From assembly GCA_035236585.1 (NCBI GenBank), contig CP141138.1, positions 31,693,437 to 31,757,436 of the forward strand: DNA of 64,000 nt, given 5' to 3'. The position numbers and the translations under genes were made by a program. Source of the stretch: Warburgia ugandensis (Eukaryota > Streptophyta > Magnoliopsida > Canellales > Canellaceae). Of the stretch, positions 37,501 through 48,671 are shown one piece after another. Position 1 is the stretch's first letter. Each line of letters opens with the position of its first letter. The notes beneath the pieces are model-generated. The model was not told where the DNA came from, did not search any database, and was given only the letters and a program-made list of their open reading frames with translations.

Positions 37501-38225
37501 CTGTTAAAGAAATAAATGGAAAAGAATTTCATCCAAGTTCAATTGCAGTTCTACAATTTTCCACCCAAAACCCACATAGCAAGCCCTTGTCACACTGGGA
37601 TTCACGCAACTCATCCCTTAACGAATAAAATCAGCAGTTAATTAGCCATAAATTTGGTATTATTGAACCTTAGTTATGGCATATTTATTGAAGCATAATT
37701 CCAATGAAGTATGACACTTAAGACGGATTGGGTCTCTAAGTAATTTGACATGACAATGCACCTAATTTCAGATGCAAGTCATTGCAATGATTCAATAGGA
37801 GTTTCTCTCTAACACACATTCAGAAATCTAATATCTGATTCATCATGGTTATTTTTGTTCTCTTATCAGCTGCCTTCTTAGACTTACTTTTCCAACGCCA
37901 GTTACTAAAGTAAAATGACACACTGAAATAACTCGTTCAGTGAAAGGAGTTGCACCCTATGTAGTTAAAGGTGCACCTAGGCGCTAGTAGACAGGTAAGC
38001 GCCTGGGAGGGGGCCAGGCACAGAGGAAATGAGGTGCGGTCGCCTAGGCACCCAGTTAAAAGGAAAAAACTGACGAAGAACTAATATGCTCTAATCCAGC
38101 AACGATAAGCATGTGCCACGGAGGATCTACATCCACAGGTCTTGATGAATGTGCTAAAGGAAATTGGCAATAACCACACTGATAGAAATGAATTGACTAC
38201 TGCCAAGGAATATATCGGTGTGAGA

Positions 38226-38309
38226 AAATAAAAAGGGCAGCCCCGATGAACGAAGCTCCTGACTATGCGGGGTCTGGGGAAGGGGCAGACCACAAGGGCC
38301 TAAAGTACA
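38226..38309 (-). mobile_element. Au SINE, 3' fragment, in MRT4 intron 7
   Basis: Plus strand reads AAAAAGGGCAGCCCC...GAAGCTCCTG...GGGGAAGGGGCAGACC..., then AAGGGCCTAAAGTA, matching the 3' 80 bp of the complete Au SINE at 41803-41982 in the same orientation. The tRNA-like half is absent. Confidence 0.8.
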
Positions 38310-38731
38310 GGTAATACCCAACCACCAAAATTACAGAAATTTCTTTCCCCATAAATTTCTTGAGTTTTTCTAAGGTCCAGGCTTTTCCATTGATATAATC
38401 AGGAAAGTCTTTGCAGATAACAAGGTAACTCATGTTTCAAAATGAAATAAACAACATTATGCTGCAATGATATAAAATGAATTGAAACCTCATCAAAGTA
38501 CCAGGGTCCTTTCACAACCTTGTGATAAAATGTTGAAAGATGTTTGTAAAATCTAGAAAAGATCTACTTTCCTGAATATTGGAATAAATTTTCATATTCT
38601 TTAAAAAGCATTACCAATTACCCTTTTTTGGGGGGAAAGGCCAAAAGCATATCAAATTTATCAAAAGAATGGAAAATTAGGACATCATTGACATGCAATT
38701 CAAGCCAACTTCCCAGAGGCCGTACCCACAC

Positions 38732-38908
<177 letters not shown>

Positions 38909-38988
38909 CTAAATGTCATGATCAAAATCCTCAGTTAGGAGCTCAGAGTCTTTTGTAACTATATGGAAACAAAGCAGAGAGTACAGAC

Positions 38989-39079
38989 CTTTGTTCAAGG
39001 GAACAGGTATTCCCTGCTTGTGAAGAAAGGGTTCCAACTCATGGGAGAACTGATCTTTAGGGCCTTCTTTAAGCTCCAC
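38989..39079 (-). CDS. MRT4: MRT4-like exon 6, acceptor altered
   Basis: Encodes VELKEGPKDQFSHELEPFLH then KQGIPVPLNK. The base pair before the expected start is TG, not AG (TTGTTCTG then GTGGAG). An in-frame AG six bases inside (at GAG, 39076-39074) could serve instead and would only remove Val-Glu. Donor GTCTGT. Confidence 0.88.
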
Positions 39080-40191
39080 CAGAACAAATCAACGACATCT
39101 GTTGTTAAATTGTTGTATAAATGAAAGAAGTGTAACATAGGCATTCCAAGTATGGAATTTTACATGAGAACTATGTGCTCATAGAATTTAGTAGCAAAGA
39201 ATTAACTAAGTTTTAGGACTTCCAACAACCACTTATACTAAAAATGAAGGACAAGTGCCCATAATCTTTTACCTGGAAACATTATTGGGTAAAGTACAAG
39301 TAAGCCAACTCTTTTAGTGATCTAAACAATTTATCTGTCCACTATTGGATTATTATGTTTTTGTTTTGTGCAGGGATTGTTGTTTATCACACACCTTGCA
39401 TTTTGATTTTCTTTGCATCTATTTAATAGCAAGACATTAGAGGCTTACAACATTTAGATGGGTTCAAATTCGGTGTACAACTCATCCATGGCATGAAGAG
39501 ATGGATGGTTGAGATCATTGAAAATAGTGAACCTTGTATTCTTGGCAATTTGCATTTTCCAAATGAAATTATGTGCATCCTCCCATGCTCTTCTAGTACA
39601 TCATCATCTTCTTCTTCATTAATATCAAAGCCTTATCCCAATCAGGTGTTGGCTACACGAATCTTTTTCCTCCATTCTCCTCTATCAAGTGCATTTAGAT
39701 ATTTTCTCACCACTTCTATCCACGTCCTTCAAGACCTTCCCCTTGCCCTTTTAGAGTCATCGACTTAGATTGACTCACTCCTAACTAGTGCCATTTTCTG
39801 TCTCCGTTGGACATGTCCAAATCATCTAAGTCTACTCACCACCATGTTGTTACCTATTGGTGTTATTGCTAAGTTTCCTCTTATGTTTTCATTTCTAATT
39901 CTATCCTTTCTTGTCTTGCCATTCATCCATCTCAACATCCTCATTTCAACTACTGTCATCCTATGTAAATGTTGTTCCTTAATTGCCCAACACTTTGATC
40001 CATAAAACATAGCGGGCCTTATAACCATCCTATAAAATTTTCCTTTTAGTTTGAGTGGCACCCACCTATCACACAAAACTCTCGAGTCACATTTCCATCT
40101 ATTCCAACCCAATTGGATTCTGTGGGTAACATCCCTCTCAATCTCTCTGCTTTCATAAATTATCGATCCCAAGTACTAAAAGGGGTCTTTT

Positions 40192-40210
40192 GGGGGGGGG
40201 GGGGGGGGGG
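40192..40210. repeat. Poly-G run of 19 bases
   Basis: Nineteen G in a row within the LINE relic, at a position where the minus-strand product becomes poly-Pro. The length is likely unreliable in sequencing. Confidence 0.9.
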
Positions 40211-40560
40211 CCGATTCTTGGTCATCAATCTTAGCTAGTGCTTCATTCTCACTACTCTCCTTATTAAAATTGCATTCCATATACTCTGTCATAGTTCAGC
40301 TAGCTCTAAATCCTTTAAACTCTATAGCCTCTCTCCAAAACTTTAACTTTGTGTTTATGTCATCCCTCATTTTATCAACGATAACTATGTCATTTACAAA
40401 TAACATACACCATGTAATCTCCTCGTGCATATGTTTTGTTAACTACTCCATAACTAACATGAAAAGGTACAAGCTCAATGTTGATCCATAGTGCAATTCT
40501 ATAGTAATTGGGAAATCATCGATCTCTTCGCTAATGGTCTTAACATTTGTTACCGTTTCC

Positions 40561-40561
<1 letters not shown>

Positions 40562-40650
<89 letters not shown>
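40562..40650. repeat. (TG)n microsatellite inside the LINE RT region
   Basis: About 44 TG units. In the LINE's frame it reads poly(Thr-His) and replaces the short linker between KKGVS and the AVTSVRT segment, so it grew after insertion. Confidence 0.97.
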
Positions 40651-40652
<2 letters not shown>

Positions 40653-41802
40653 CCATGAAACCCCTTTTTGAACCAACACCCACCATATTAACTTTCTTAG
40701 GACCCTATCATAAGTTTTTTCTAAGTCAATAATGACCATGTAGATGTCCTTGCTTCTTTGTCTATATTTCTTTATCAAGTGCCTAAGTAGGAAAATAGCC
40801 TCCATGCTAAACCTCCCAAGTATGAAACCAAACCGGTTTTCTAATATACTCATTTCATGTTGTAGCCTCCTCTCAATCACTCTTTCCTAAAGTTCCATAG
40901 TATAGTTGATAAGTTTGATCCCAGAATAATTAGTGCAACTCTATATGTCTCTATTATTCTTATAAATTGGTATGATAAAGCTTTTCCTCCAATCATCTTG
41001 CATTTTCTTCGATTCTACAATCTTATTAAACAACTTTGTATGCTAAACTATTCCAACATCTCCCATGCACTTTCAAACCTCTATTGGTATACCAACCCGC
41101 CCAAGGCCTTCCCTGATTTCATCTTTTTCAATGCCTCTTTCACTTCAAGTATCATAATCCTATGATTGCACCTATATAGTCCAGCAATATTTGGATTTAC
41201 AATTCTTTCAATCTCCATAATTTGTCATTTAGTAATTTTTAAAAGTATCTTTACGACCTTTAATTGATCTTCTTATCTTTGATTAGTACCCTTTGATCAT
41301 CATTTTAATGCATTTAATGTGGTCTAAGTCTTTATTCTTTTGTTTTGTTATTGTTGCAAGTTCAAATACATCTTTCTCACATTCTCTTGACCCTAATCCA
41401 TTATAGAGATTATCAAATACCTTAGCTTAGCCTCACTTACTACTCTCTTAGCACCCTTCATAACATTCTTATATTGCAAAATATTTTTCGTTATTTCTAG
41501 TTCTCTGCCATACTTTAAAATATACTCATTTCTCTTTAATAACTTTTCGCACCTTTTTACTCCACCACCAAGATTTCTTTATTGGTTGCCTTTTACTTTT
41601 AGAAACTCCTAAAATATCTTTTACCACTTTCTTAATAGATTCGGCCATATTAGTCTAAATGGTATTTACTTCTATTTCATTGCTTCACTTTCCTTCTACC
41701 ATCAACTTGTTCATAAATAATGTTATCTTCTCTCCTTTTAAGTTCCACAACTTAGTTTTTGAACACCTATTAAGTTCATTTCCTATCTTCCATCTTTTAA
41801 TA

Positions 41803-41982
41803 AAAAGGGCAGCCCCGGTGCATGAAGCTCCTGCCTTTGCAGCCGGGGAAGGGGTGAGCCACAATGACCTAAAGTAGGCAGCCTCATCTTGCATTTTTGC
41901 AAGAGGCTGATTCCACGTCTTGAACCCGTGGCCTCAAGGTCACATGACGACAACTTTTACCGTTGCGCCAAGGCTACCCTTC
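41803..41982 (-). mobile_element. Complete Au SINE (180 bp) with 18-bp target duplication
   Basis: A minus-oriented plant Au SINE. Its tRNA-related head (minus: GGTAGCCTTGGCGCAACGGT...) is at 41982 and its GGGGCTGCCCTTTTT tail at 41803. An exact 18-bp target duplication, ATCTTCCATCTTTTAATA, lies at 41785-41802 and 41983-42000. It is inserted in the RTE LINE relic, hence younger than it. Internal landmarks are CTTGAGGCCACGGGTTCAAG (B box-like) and GCCTCTTGCAAAAATGCAAG. Confidence 0.96.
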
Positions 41983-44038
41983 ATCTTCCATCTTTTAATA
42001 TAAATATATATAACCATTAACATATGTTGTGTGGTTAAACTCTCACAGGGTATCATCTTACAATCTCTACACATTGATCTTTCAGTATTTCCAAGTAAGA
42101 AAAAGTCTATCTGGCTGTTATATGATCCACTTTTAAAGGTTACTAAGTGCTCATGCCTCTTCTTAAAAGTATGTGTTTGCTAAAGCTAGGTTATATGTCA
42201 AAGCAAAATCGAGGATAGCTTCTACCATTTCATTTCTTTCTCCAATATCATACCCTCTATGTACGTTATCATATCCTCTCTTTTCTTTTCCAACATGATC
42301 ATTTAAGTCTGTTGTTATAAATATTCCCTCTGCATGGGGAATTTCTTGCACTCCACCATGTCTTCCCATAACTATCTCTTAATTATGTCTTCTAAACCTA
42401 CCTGTAGGGCATATGCACTTATAAAATTTATGATCTTCTCTCCTAGAACAAGTTTTATTAGTGGAATTTTATCAGCGGTTCTTATAACATCTACAACTTT
42501 ATCTTTTAATTCTTTATTCACCACTATCCTATGTCATTTCTATTATTGCCCTTTCCTATGAACCAGAGCTTATACCTATCAATTTCTCTAGTTTTAGGCC
42601 TTTCCAATTGGCTTCTTGGACACAAGCGACATTGACTCTTCTATATTTCATCATATCTACTAACTTCATACTCTTACATGTCAATGTAGCTACATTCCAT
42701 GTGGAAATATGAATCTTATTCTCCTAAAGTAGTCTCTTTACTCGTGCACATTTAGAATGACATGGGAATCACTAACTACTTCGCATTGCACCTGAGTTCT
42801 GATGTAGTGCATTGCTTTTGAAAGAACTCTCTATCAACCCTCGCCCATTTGATTCGATGCATCGTGTCACTTACAAGGGGTTGCCATAGTAGCCCTTGCC
42901 AATTTTCCACCACATCTAAGCTCTCGTTGCAGCACATTGGATATGAAGAACGGTCTAGCCCGAGGAAATGTCTTAGTCTTTGGATTCATGTCATAGGATT
43001 TGCCAAAAGATTTTATGCTGGCTGACAACCTGATACAACCCTCCTTCATTTGGGCTTAGGACCAGCTACGAGATCATAAAACCACATGAATGGAGTTCCA
43101 AATCCTAAACACTAATGCCACCAAGCCCACATACCTAGCATATTTTCATTGAATGTATATTTAGTTACTAAGATATCATCATAGCCCAACAAAATATAGC
43201 CAGAAATGGCACAATAAGATGCTTCACAAATAGAAAATAATATTCCTAAACTTATTAAATAAAATAATGATGCCATGAGAGGGATACAAAACCTTTCTTG
43301 GAAGCGTTAATATGTTCTTCATTAATAAAGAGGACCCAAATAAATACACAAACAAGCTATTATATTATGAGTTATTATAAGAACCAAACAATAAACATAG
43401 AAAACAAATCAGGACTTTAGCTAGTGAAATTAGAAAGGAATCATTATCATTCATTTTCTACCCTTGTTGGTTGTATATGAACTAAGTTATATTTTTAACA
43501 TAAATTCTTTTCAAATTTTGATTAGTAAATGAACTTTTTTTCATTTCATTTGTTAAACATGGTTTATCTTTATCACATTCCTATTTCATCATCAAAATAA
43601 GTTAAACTTTAGTGAAAAAATTTGTTGACTTTGAAAACCTAGTACAACAAGATACAGAAGATACAACAGAAAATATAGCATGACATGCTCTAGCCGTGTT
43701 CCATATTCATATTATGCACTAGTACAGTGCCACTCCAGGCCCGAATATAGATTGATGCTAACACAAGATTACTCTTACATGTCCTTTCTCCATCTCATTT
43801 ACTTCTGTTCTCCACTCATATGTCACAGAAGCATGGTTCACTTCCCTAGATCATGTGGAATAATAGAAGCTCTACCTGCTCAGAAATATTTTACTATTTA
43901 AAGCACTTAAAAAACATTCTCCTTAATAAGAGTAGCATGCACAAGAAGTGATGGCCATAGTTAAACCAATAACTTTCTATTATTTACTCATCTAATACAC
44001 AGAGCTTTTTGAAAGAAAATGGTAAATGCAACAGGCAC

Positions 44039-44099
44039 CTTTTCAGTTGCAATGCTTCTTGTCCTTGCAAAGTCATGTTCTTCATATTCCTCAAACAAA
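44039..44099 (-). CDS. MRT4: MRT4-like exon 5
   Basis: Acceptor GTTTTGCAG, donor GTGCCT. Encodes LFEEYEEHDFARTRSIATEK. Frame intact; the residues match the family motif EEHDFARTG apart from Gly to Arg. Confidence 0.9.
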
Positions 44100-44186
44100 C
44101 TGCAAAACAAAAATGAAAAATGTGACCAACATAAGCACACACATGAGAATCTCAGACAAATTTTTTTTAATATGTGTGTGTGTCTT

Positions 44187-44200
44187 TATACATACATACA

Positions 44201-44231
<31 letters not shown>
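44187..44231. repeat. (CATA)n microsatellite in MRT4 intron 4
   Basis: About eleven CATA units, preceded by (TG)n and followed by (CG)n/(CA)n runs, 90-150 bases upstream (on the gene's strand) of exon 5. False frames at 44019-44312 arise here. Confidence 0.95.
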
Positions 44232-44232
<1 letters not shown>

Positions 44233-44467
44233 GACACGCGCGCGCACACACATATATAGACAAAGAGACCTATATTCATAGATTCATAAGCACTACTTGC
44301 ATGTTTGTATGAGTAAGAAAATCCATAGATTCAATGATCAACAAGACCTATATTCAAACAAAGATACACATTCTGTTGCAGCAGGAACAAAATGAACAAT
44401 TTTCTATGTAAAGAAATATGAAAATTAAAATGAAGTTTCTTTTATCCATTAACAACAACTTTATAAC

Positions 44468-47400
44468 TTTAACACCCTTGGATTTTATGACATTTCTTTA
44501 TATAATAATAATAATAGCATTTGGAAACCCATGAGAAATTTTTTTATTAATTTGTTTAATAAAACATTTCTTGAAAACCTCCGGGTGTTATTTTCTTTTT
44601 CCAAAACATCGCACTTTAATCCACAACATAAGTATAATTTCATGATAATAGAATTGAAATAATAAACATGTCAATCAACATCAAAATGCATCGGCGCCTT
44701 TATTTTCAAAGCAATAAATATCCAAAACACAATAATAATATGGCCTAGGGTCTATCCATCATAACATCCCATTAAATGTCCATCATATGTTTAACTGTCT
44801 TAATCAAATTCATAGAATAAAGTATACAGTCTATAAAGAAAATTAAATGATAATCTTGTTTATTAACTCACATCACTATCTATCAATCAAGTAAAGGAAT
44901 CCCCCACTGCTATCACGGTTTCTCAATGGTCTTACCCTTCTTGATGTTGCGCTTGAGATCTGAGGCATTGCTTGTTTTGCAATGCCTTAGCAAGCTATTG
45001 CTTGTGCAGGTACATAGACAATTAATAAAATAAATGAAATAACAGTAATGAAAAAATAAAATATCTATCATTTATGATGATAAAATCATTATAACTCATG
45101 CTAATATAATATCAATTTATCAAGTATGCCTAAACATGCAATCCACAGATTTAAAACATGATACAAATCAATGTAAATGAGCATACAATAAATAATAATG
45201 GCAATAAGGCCCCTAAGGTAATGGGTCCCACAAGCATCGTATACATTAGCATCTCTGATCATGAGTACTCATATCCAACCTCAGAGTGTCGTCACACCCA
45301 GGTATACCATCCCATCACCATGCTCATCATGCAAACACACATAATAAGAGTATGGATCATCATGCCGCAGTGGCAACCTTCCATGGGTCTCAACCACTAC
45401 CGCTCCCCGTCGACACCATGCAAGAGACTTAGTGTCCGTCCCCATAGAAAGGCCCAGACCGGTAGTGTAGACTATCCATGTTACCAACCCCTACCAAATG
45501 CCATCTACGGGCAAGTGTCTATCATATCACAATCTCATCATATTACAAATCTTAGAGGGTGGGTGGCCGGCCCTATCCCTCCTAGCATGACGCCCACCGG
45601 GTGAGAGCACCCATCATAAAACACAAAACACGAAAATCATATATATTCCAAAACTCAAGAGTACTCGTAGCTCGCAATCCCCAAGGCACGCCCCTCATCC
45701 TGGGGTTAGCTTCTAAAAGGACCAGCCACCAAGCCCCTATCTTTCTTTCTCATCCCAACCCATCTATATCAATAATGTAATAAAGAAAAGAGATTGATAT
45801 CTATGCATAATGAGATAATATCATGCTCATAAAATTATTTGTCATAGGTTTATTCAATATATGATTGCAATTTATAATAATCCTAGCGTAACTCTAAATC
45901 TTATAAATCACGGTTTAGAATAAATGCAATTTAAATCACAACCACTCATGATGCTAGGGTTATGCATGGTTTTAAAATTAAAATAAAACATTAATTGTCA
46001 TCACCTACCTCGATGTGAGATCACTCAGTTCGCTCATAAAATCCCTTTAACATATATATATTCGGATGCACCTGTTAATGTCACATCACTATTTTAAAAT
46101 TATTCTAAAGTAAAAGTGATTATTTATAATTTTTTAAGTTAAATCTAGGTCTGCGTTGTCAATATGATCACAACGCCTCTTTCGGATCGCGATTTGGACC
46201 TCTATAGCTCTCAAAAATCAAATTTTAAGTTCAAATACCCCAAAAATAGGGCTGACCGACCATTTTAGCCTATTTGCACCGACAGCGTAGGTTTATACCG
46301 GCATAAACTGGCACCACGAAGATGCCCAACATCACGACGCGCAGCGGGGACGTGCCGCGCGCATCCTCGTTATCGTGACGCACCACCGTGTGCTTCACGG
46401 TCGCGAGGACACCGCGCATCCCGACCTTTCGCAATAGCCCCCACCGGCTCTCCCACGAGCGCAGACACCGCATGCGCACGCGACAATGGTCGCCCATTTG
46501 GCGTCTCCATTGGGGCGCCCTGCTTGGCTTCCCAGTGTCAACGCCAAGGTGCCGACACGGTCGACGCTGCTGGAGAAGACTAGATTCCGGTCCTCTTCGG
46601 CGGTCCCATAGGCATCCAAATCTTGCAATTTTTTGCCCCATTTTTCTCAGAATTTCATCTAGATTTCATTTCTACCCTCCTTTTGCATTGATTTTTCCAA
46701 AAACTACGTTTTTTATGCAATTTTCCCCTTGTTCCTAAAACTTCCCTAGGTACGATCTTTCACATTTTTTGGCATCTTCCACCGTCGAATTTTCCTAAAA
46801 CTTAAAGGGTTTGTTGATGGTTCCCATATGCACTAAATGAATGGTTGGATCTCCATTTTAATTTTGTTTTACCCACCTATTCTCACTCCAACAGTAACAT
46901 TCTGGATTTTTCCATAGTTTTTCCTGTTTTCTTGATTTTTCTATTATATATTTACTATATAATATATAAAAAAAAATTAAGGGATTAAAGCTTACCTTGA
47001 TTTACGATGCGTTTGTGGATGTTTCCAGAGTCCAACTCACTGAAAAAATGGAAAATTTTCAGAGGCTAGGGTTCTGGAATAGGAACGGTGTGATGAAGAG
47101 GAGCGAGGGTGATTGAGGATCAGGATGGGAGGGGGAAGCTTGCGTTTGGGAAGGGGAATGAAACTCTTCCCCTTTTAAGCTTCTCTTCCAACGTTTTCTT
47201 CGGCGAATTTTCCGAATATGGTAGAGACGTGTAGAAGAAACAGGTGCCATTATCAATTTAGGCTCCTATGTTTTACATCTCTGCCAATTTACCAAAATAC
47301 CCATATAACTTCAACGGCTCATAACTCTTTCGTTTGAGCTCCGTTTTTAGCGTTCTTTATGGCGTTAGAATCCTATCGCTAAGTACTTTCTAATTTTTAA

Positions 47401-47487
47401 GTTTTTAGGATCAAATTCCATCTATAAATTTTTTATTTAATTTATTAAATAAATTCTTAATTTATACCTAAAATTAAGGATATTACA
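44468..47487 (-). mobile_element. Solo gypsy LTR (3.02 kb) in MRT4 intron 4
   Basis: On the minus strand it runs from TGTAATATCCTTAATTTTAG (47487) to AAGGGTGTTAAA (44468). There is no primer site, polypurine tract or coding sequence at either side, so it is a solo LTR left by recombination. Flanks are ATAAC at 44463-44467 and ATAAT at 47488-47492, a 5-bp target duplication with one mismatch. The middle block 45180-45620 and the CpG-rich island 46270-46640 match the LTRs at 8536-11789 and 48672-51184. The frames at 45158-45604 and 46270-46738 lie in these blocks and are not genes. Confidence 0.9.
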
Positions 47488-47497
47488 ATAATATTAC

Positions 47498-47556
47498 CTT
47501 TCGATCTCCTCTTTTGGTAGATTTGTAAAACAGAGCCCAGCATTGCCATGTAGAAA
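47498..47556 (-). CDS. MRT4: MRT4-like exon 4, acceptor AG missing
   Basis: Encodes FLHGNAGLCFTNLPKEEIE plus a split codon (AG|T completes Ser with exon 5). The expected acceptor dinucleotide is AA (TTCCTGTAA then TTTCTACAT) rather than AG. The donor is GTAATA, and only 10 intron bases separate this exon from the solo LTR insertion. Confidence 0.85.
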
Positions 47557-47633
47557 TTACAGGAATACCACATTAACAATGAGCACTAGAAAATCCAATA
47601 ATAATTACTAGAAACAAAGGAGAACCAGACTAC

Positions 47634-47724
47634 CTTGGAAACTTTATGGATGCCTGGTTTGACTTCATCAGCAGCAGATCGGCCTAAGGAAAGCTACATG
47701 ACTTTGTTTGATCCGAGAAAAAAT
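47634..47724 (-). CDS. MRT4: MRT4-like exon 3, with in-frame TAG
   Basis: Acceptor GTTACAG, donor GTAGTC. Encodes FFLGSNKVM, then TAG at 47696-47694, then LSLGRSAADEVKPGIHKVSK. The stop takes the place of the Gln in the conserved KVMQ(V/L)ALGRS motif, a single C-to-T change in a CAG codon. Translation would stop near residue 75. Confidence 0.9.
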
Positions 47725-48031
47725 CTGTAACAAAGTCGATTACATTTAGTACAATGGTGATCAATACACAAAATGGAGAAATCTATAAATTCCTACTGAA
47801 TTCTGAGTCATACTTTATTAGAAAGAAGATTTTATGGCTTTTCTAATCTCAAATTGGTGCATATTGCTAAAGAGTTAAATTATAGGGTCACATAAATAGG
47901 GAAACAACCATAATATTCCCTTTAACAAGCCCAATAACAAAGCTTTTTAATTCAAATTCAAATTCATGATCACAATGGGGTGCAAACCCCTTACACTAAT
48001 GGTGCAATGACCTGCATATATTTGTTAATAC

Positions 48032-48197
48032 CTGCTTGTAGACTTCAATTGCTCCCTGAACTCCTTAAATTTCAAATTTCTCATGTTCTCAAAAGAGAAA
48101 ACAAAAATGTAATTGTGATTTTCTACAGCCTTCCTCATAGAATTCACTATGGCTTCCTTGTGCTCCCTACCCTTTTTCTTCGTCTTTGACAATGTTA
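48032..48197 (-). CDS. MRT4: MRT4-like exon 2
   Basis: Acceptor CCCACATAG, donor GTATTAAC. Encodes VTLSKTKKKGREHKEAIVNS through FREQLKSTS, the lysine-rich N-terminus and first strand of the L10/P0-like fold. Frame is intact; phase 1 in, phase 2 out (AG|A completes Arg with exon 3). Confidence 0.92.
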
Positions 48198-48509
48198 CTA
48201 TGTGGGATAGAGCAAACAATGAAATGAACACATTAGGTGCTGATACAAAAGAATGAAAATGTGAGAAGCTGCAAAGTATATCCTGGGAACTCTTACGAAG
48301 TGTAAAAAGACCCAAACATACAACTCCTCATGAAAAGCATTTACATATAGTATAAATGCAGAAAACTAAAGCAAGTAGCTGAAAAGTTGGTTAGTTCATA
48401 CTCTTCTCAATCATAATATTTCAGCTATGAATCATTTTCATTATAAATCTAGAAACAAACTCCTGAAATTCTGAGATCAATGCTTCATCCTTTTTATATA
48501 TGAAATCAA

Positions 48510-48671
48510 GTTTAGTAAAGAGTTGTCATCGTGTGACCTTAAGGTCATGGGTACGAGGCATGGAAACAGCTTCCTGCAAAAAGCTGCAAGGTAAGGCTGA
48601 GTACTATAGGCCCTTGTAGTCCAACCCTTTCTTGGACCCCTCATATGTGGGACCTTCGTGCACCGGACTGC
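48510..48671 (+). mobile_element. Au SINE, nearly complete
   Basis: Plus-oriented: head from about 48510 (TTTAGTAAAGAGTTGTCATC), then GTGTGACCTTAAGGTCATGG, GGAAACAGCTTCCTGC, AAGGTAAGGCTGAGTAC, CCCTTGTAGTCC and GTGCACCGGACTGC, ending at about 48671. The final GCCCTTT tail is missing: the sequence passes directly into a gypsy LTR. It lies in the upstream flank or intron 1 of the MRT4-like gene. Confidence 0.88.

Larger units (their letters stand above)
39490..42730 (-). mobile_element. RTE-clade LINE relic in MRT4 intron 5
   Basis: Read on the minus strand. The AP endonuclease starts near 42710 (STWNVATLT...VQEANWKG) and continues at 42369-42163 (ITTDLNDHVGKEKRGYDNVH, ERNEMVEAILDFALTYNLAL). 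The RT includes ENRFGFILGRFSMEAIFLLR and DIYMVIIDLEKTYDRV (40880-40690) and GLHQGS decayed to ELHYGSTLSLYLF. The catalytic FADD has become FVND (near 40400). The C-terminal part at 40172-39822 has RDVTHRIQLGWNRW, LKGKFYRMVIRPAMFYGSKC and VEMRMLRWMNGKTRKDRIRN, followed by WFGHVQRR. This is the plant RTE type. It lies in the same sense as the host gene. It is interrupted by a complete Au SINE, a (TG)n tract and a G run, with several frameshifts. Confidence 0.9.

Noticed and set aside
39072-39110. AACAACAG at about 39098 as the acceptor of MRT4 exon 6
   Set aside because: It would put the exon in the wrong phase with an immediate stop; the homologous sequence starts at 39079.
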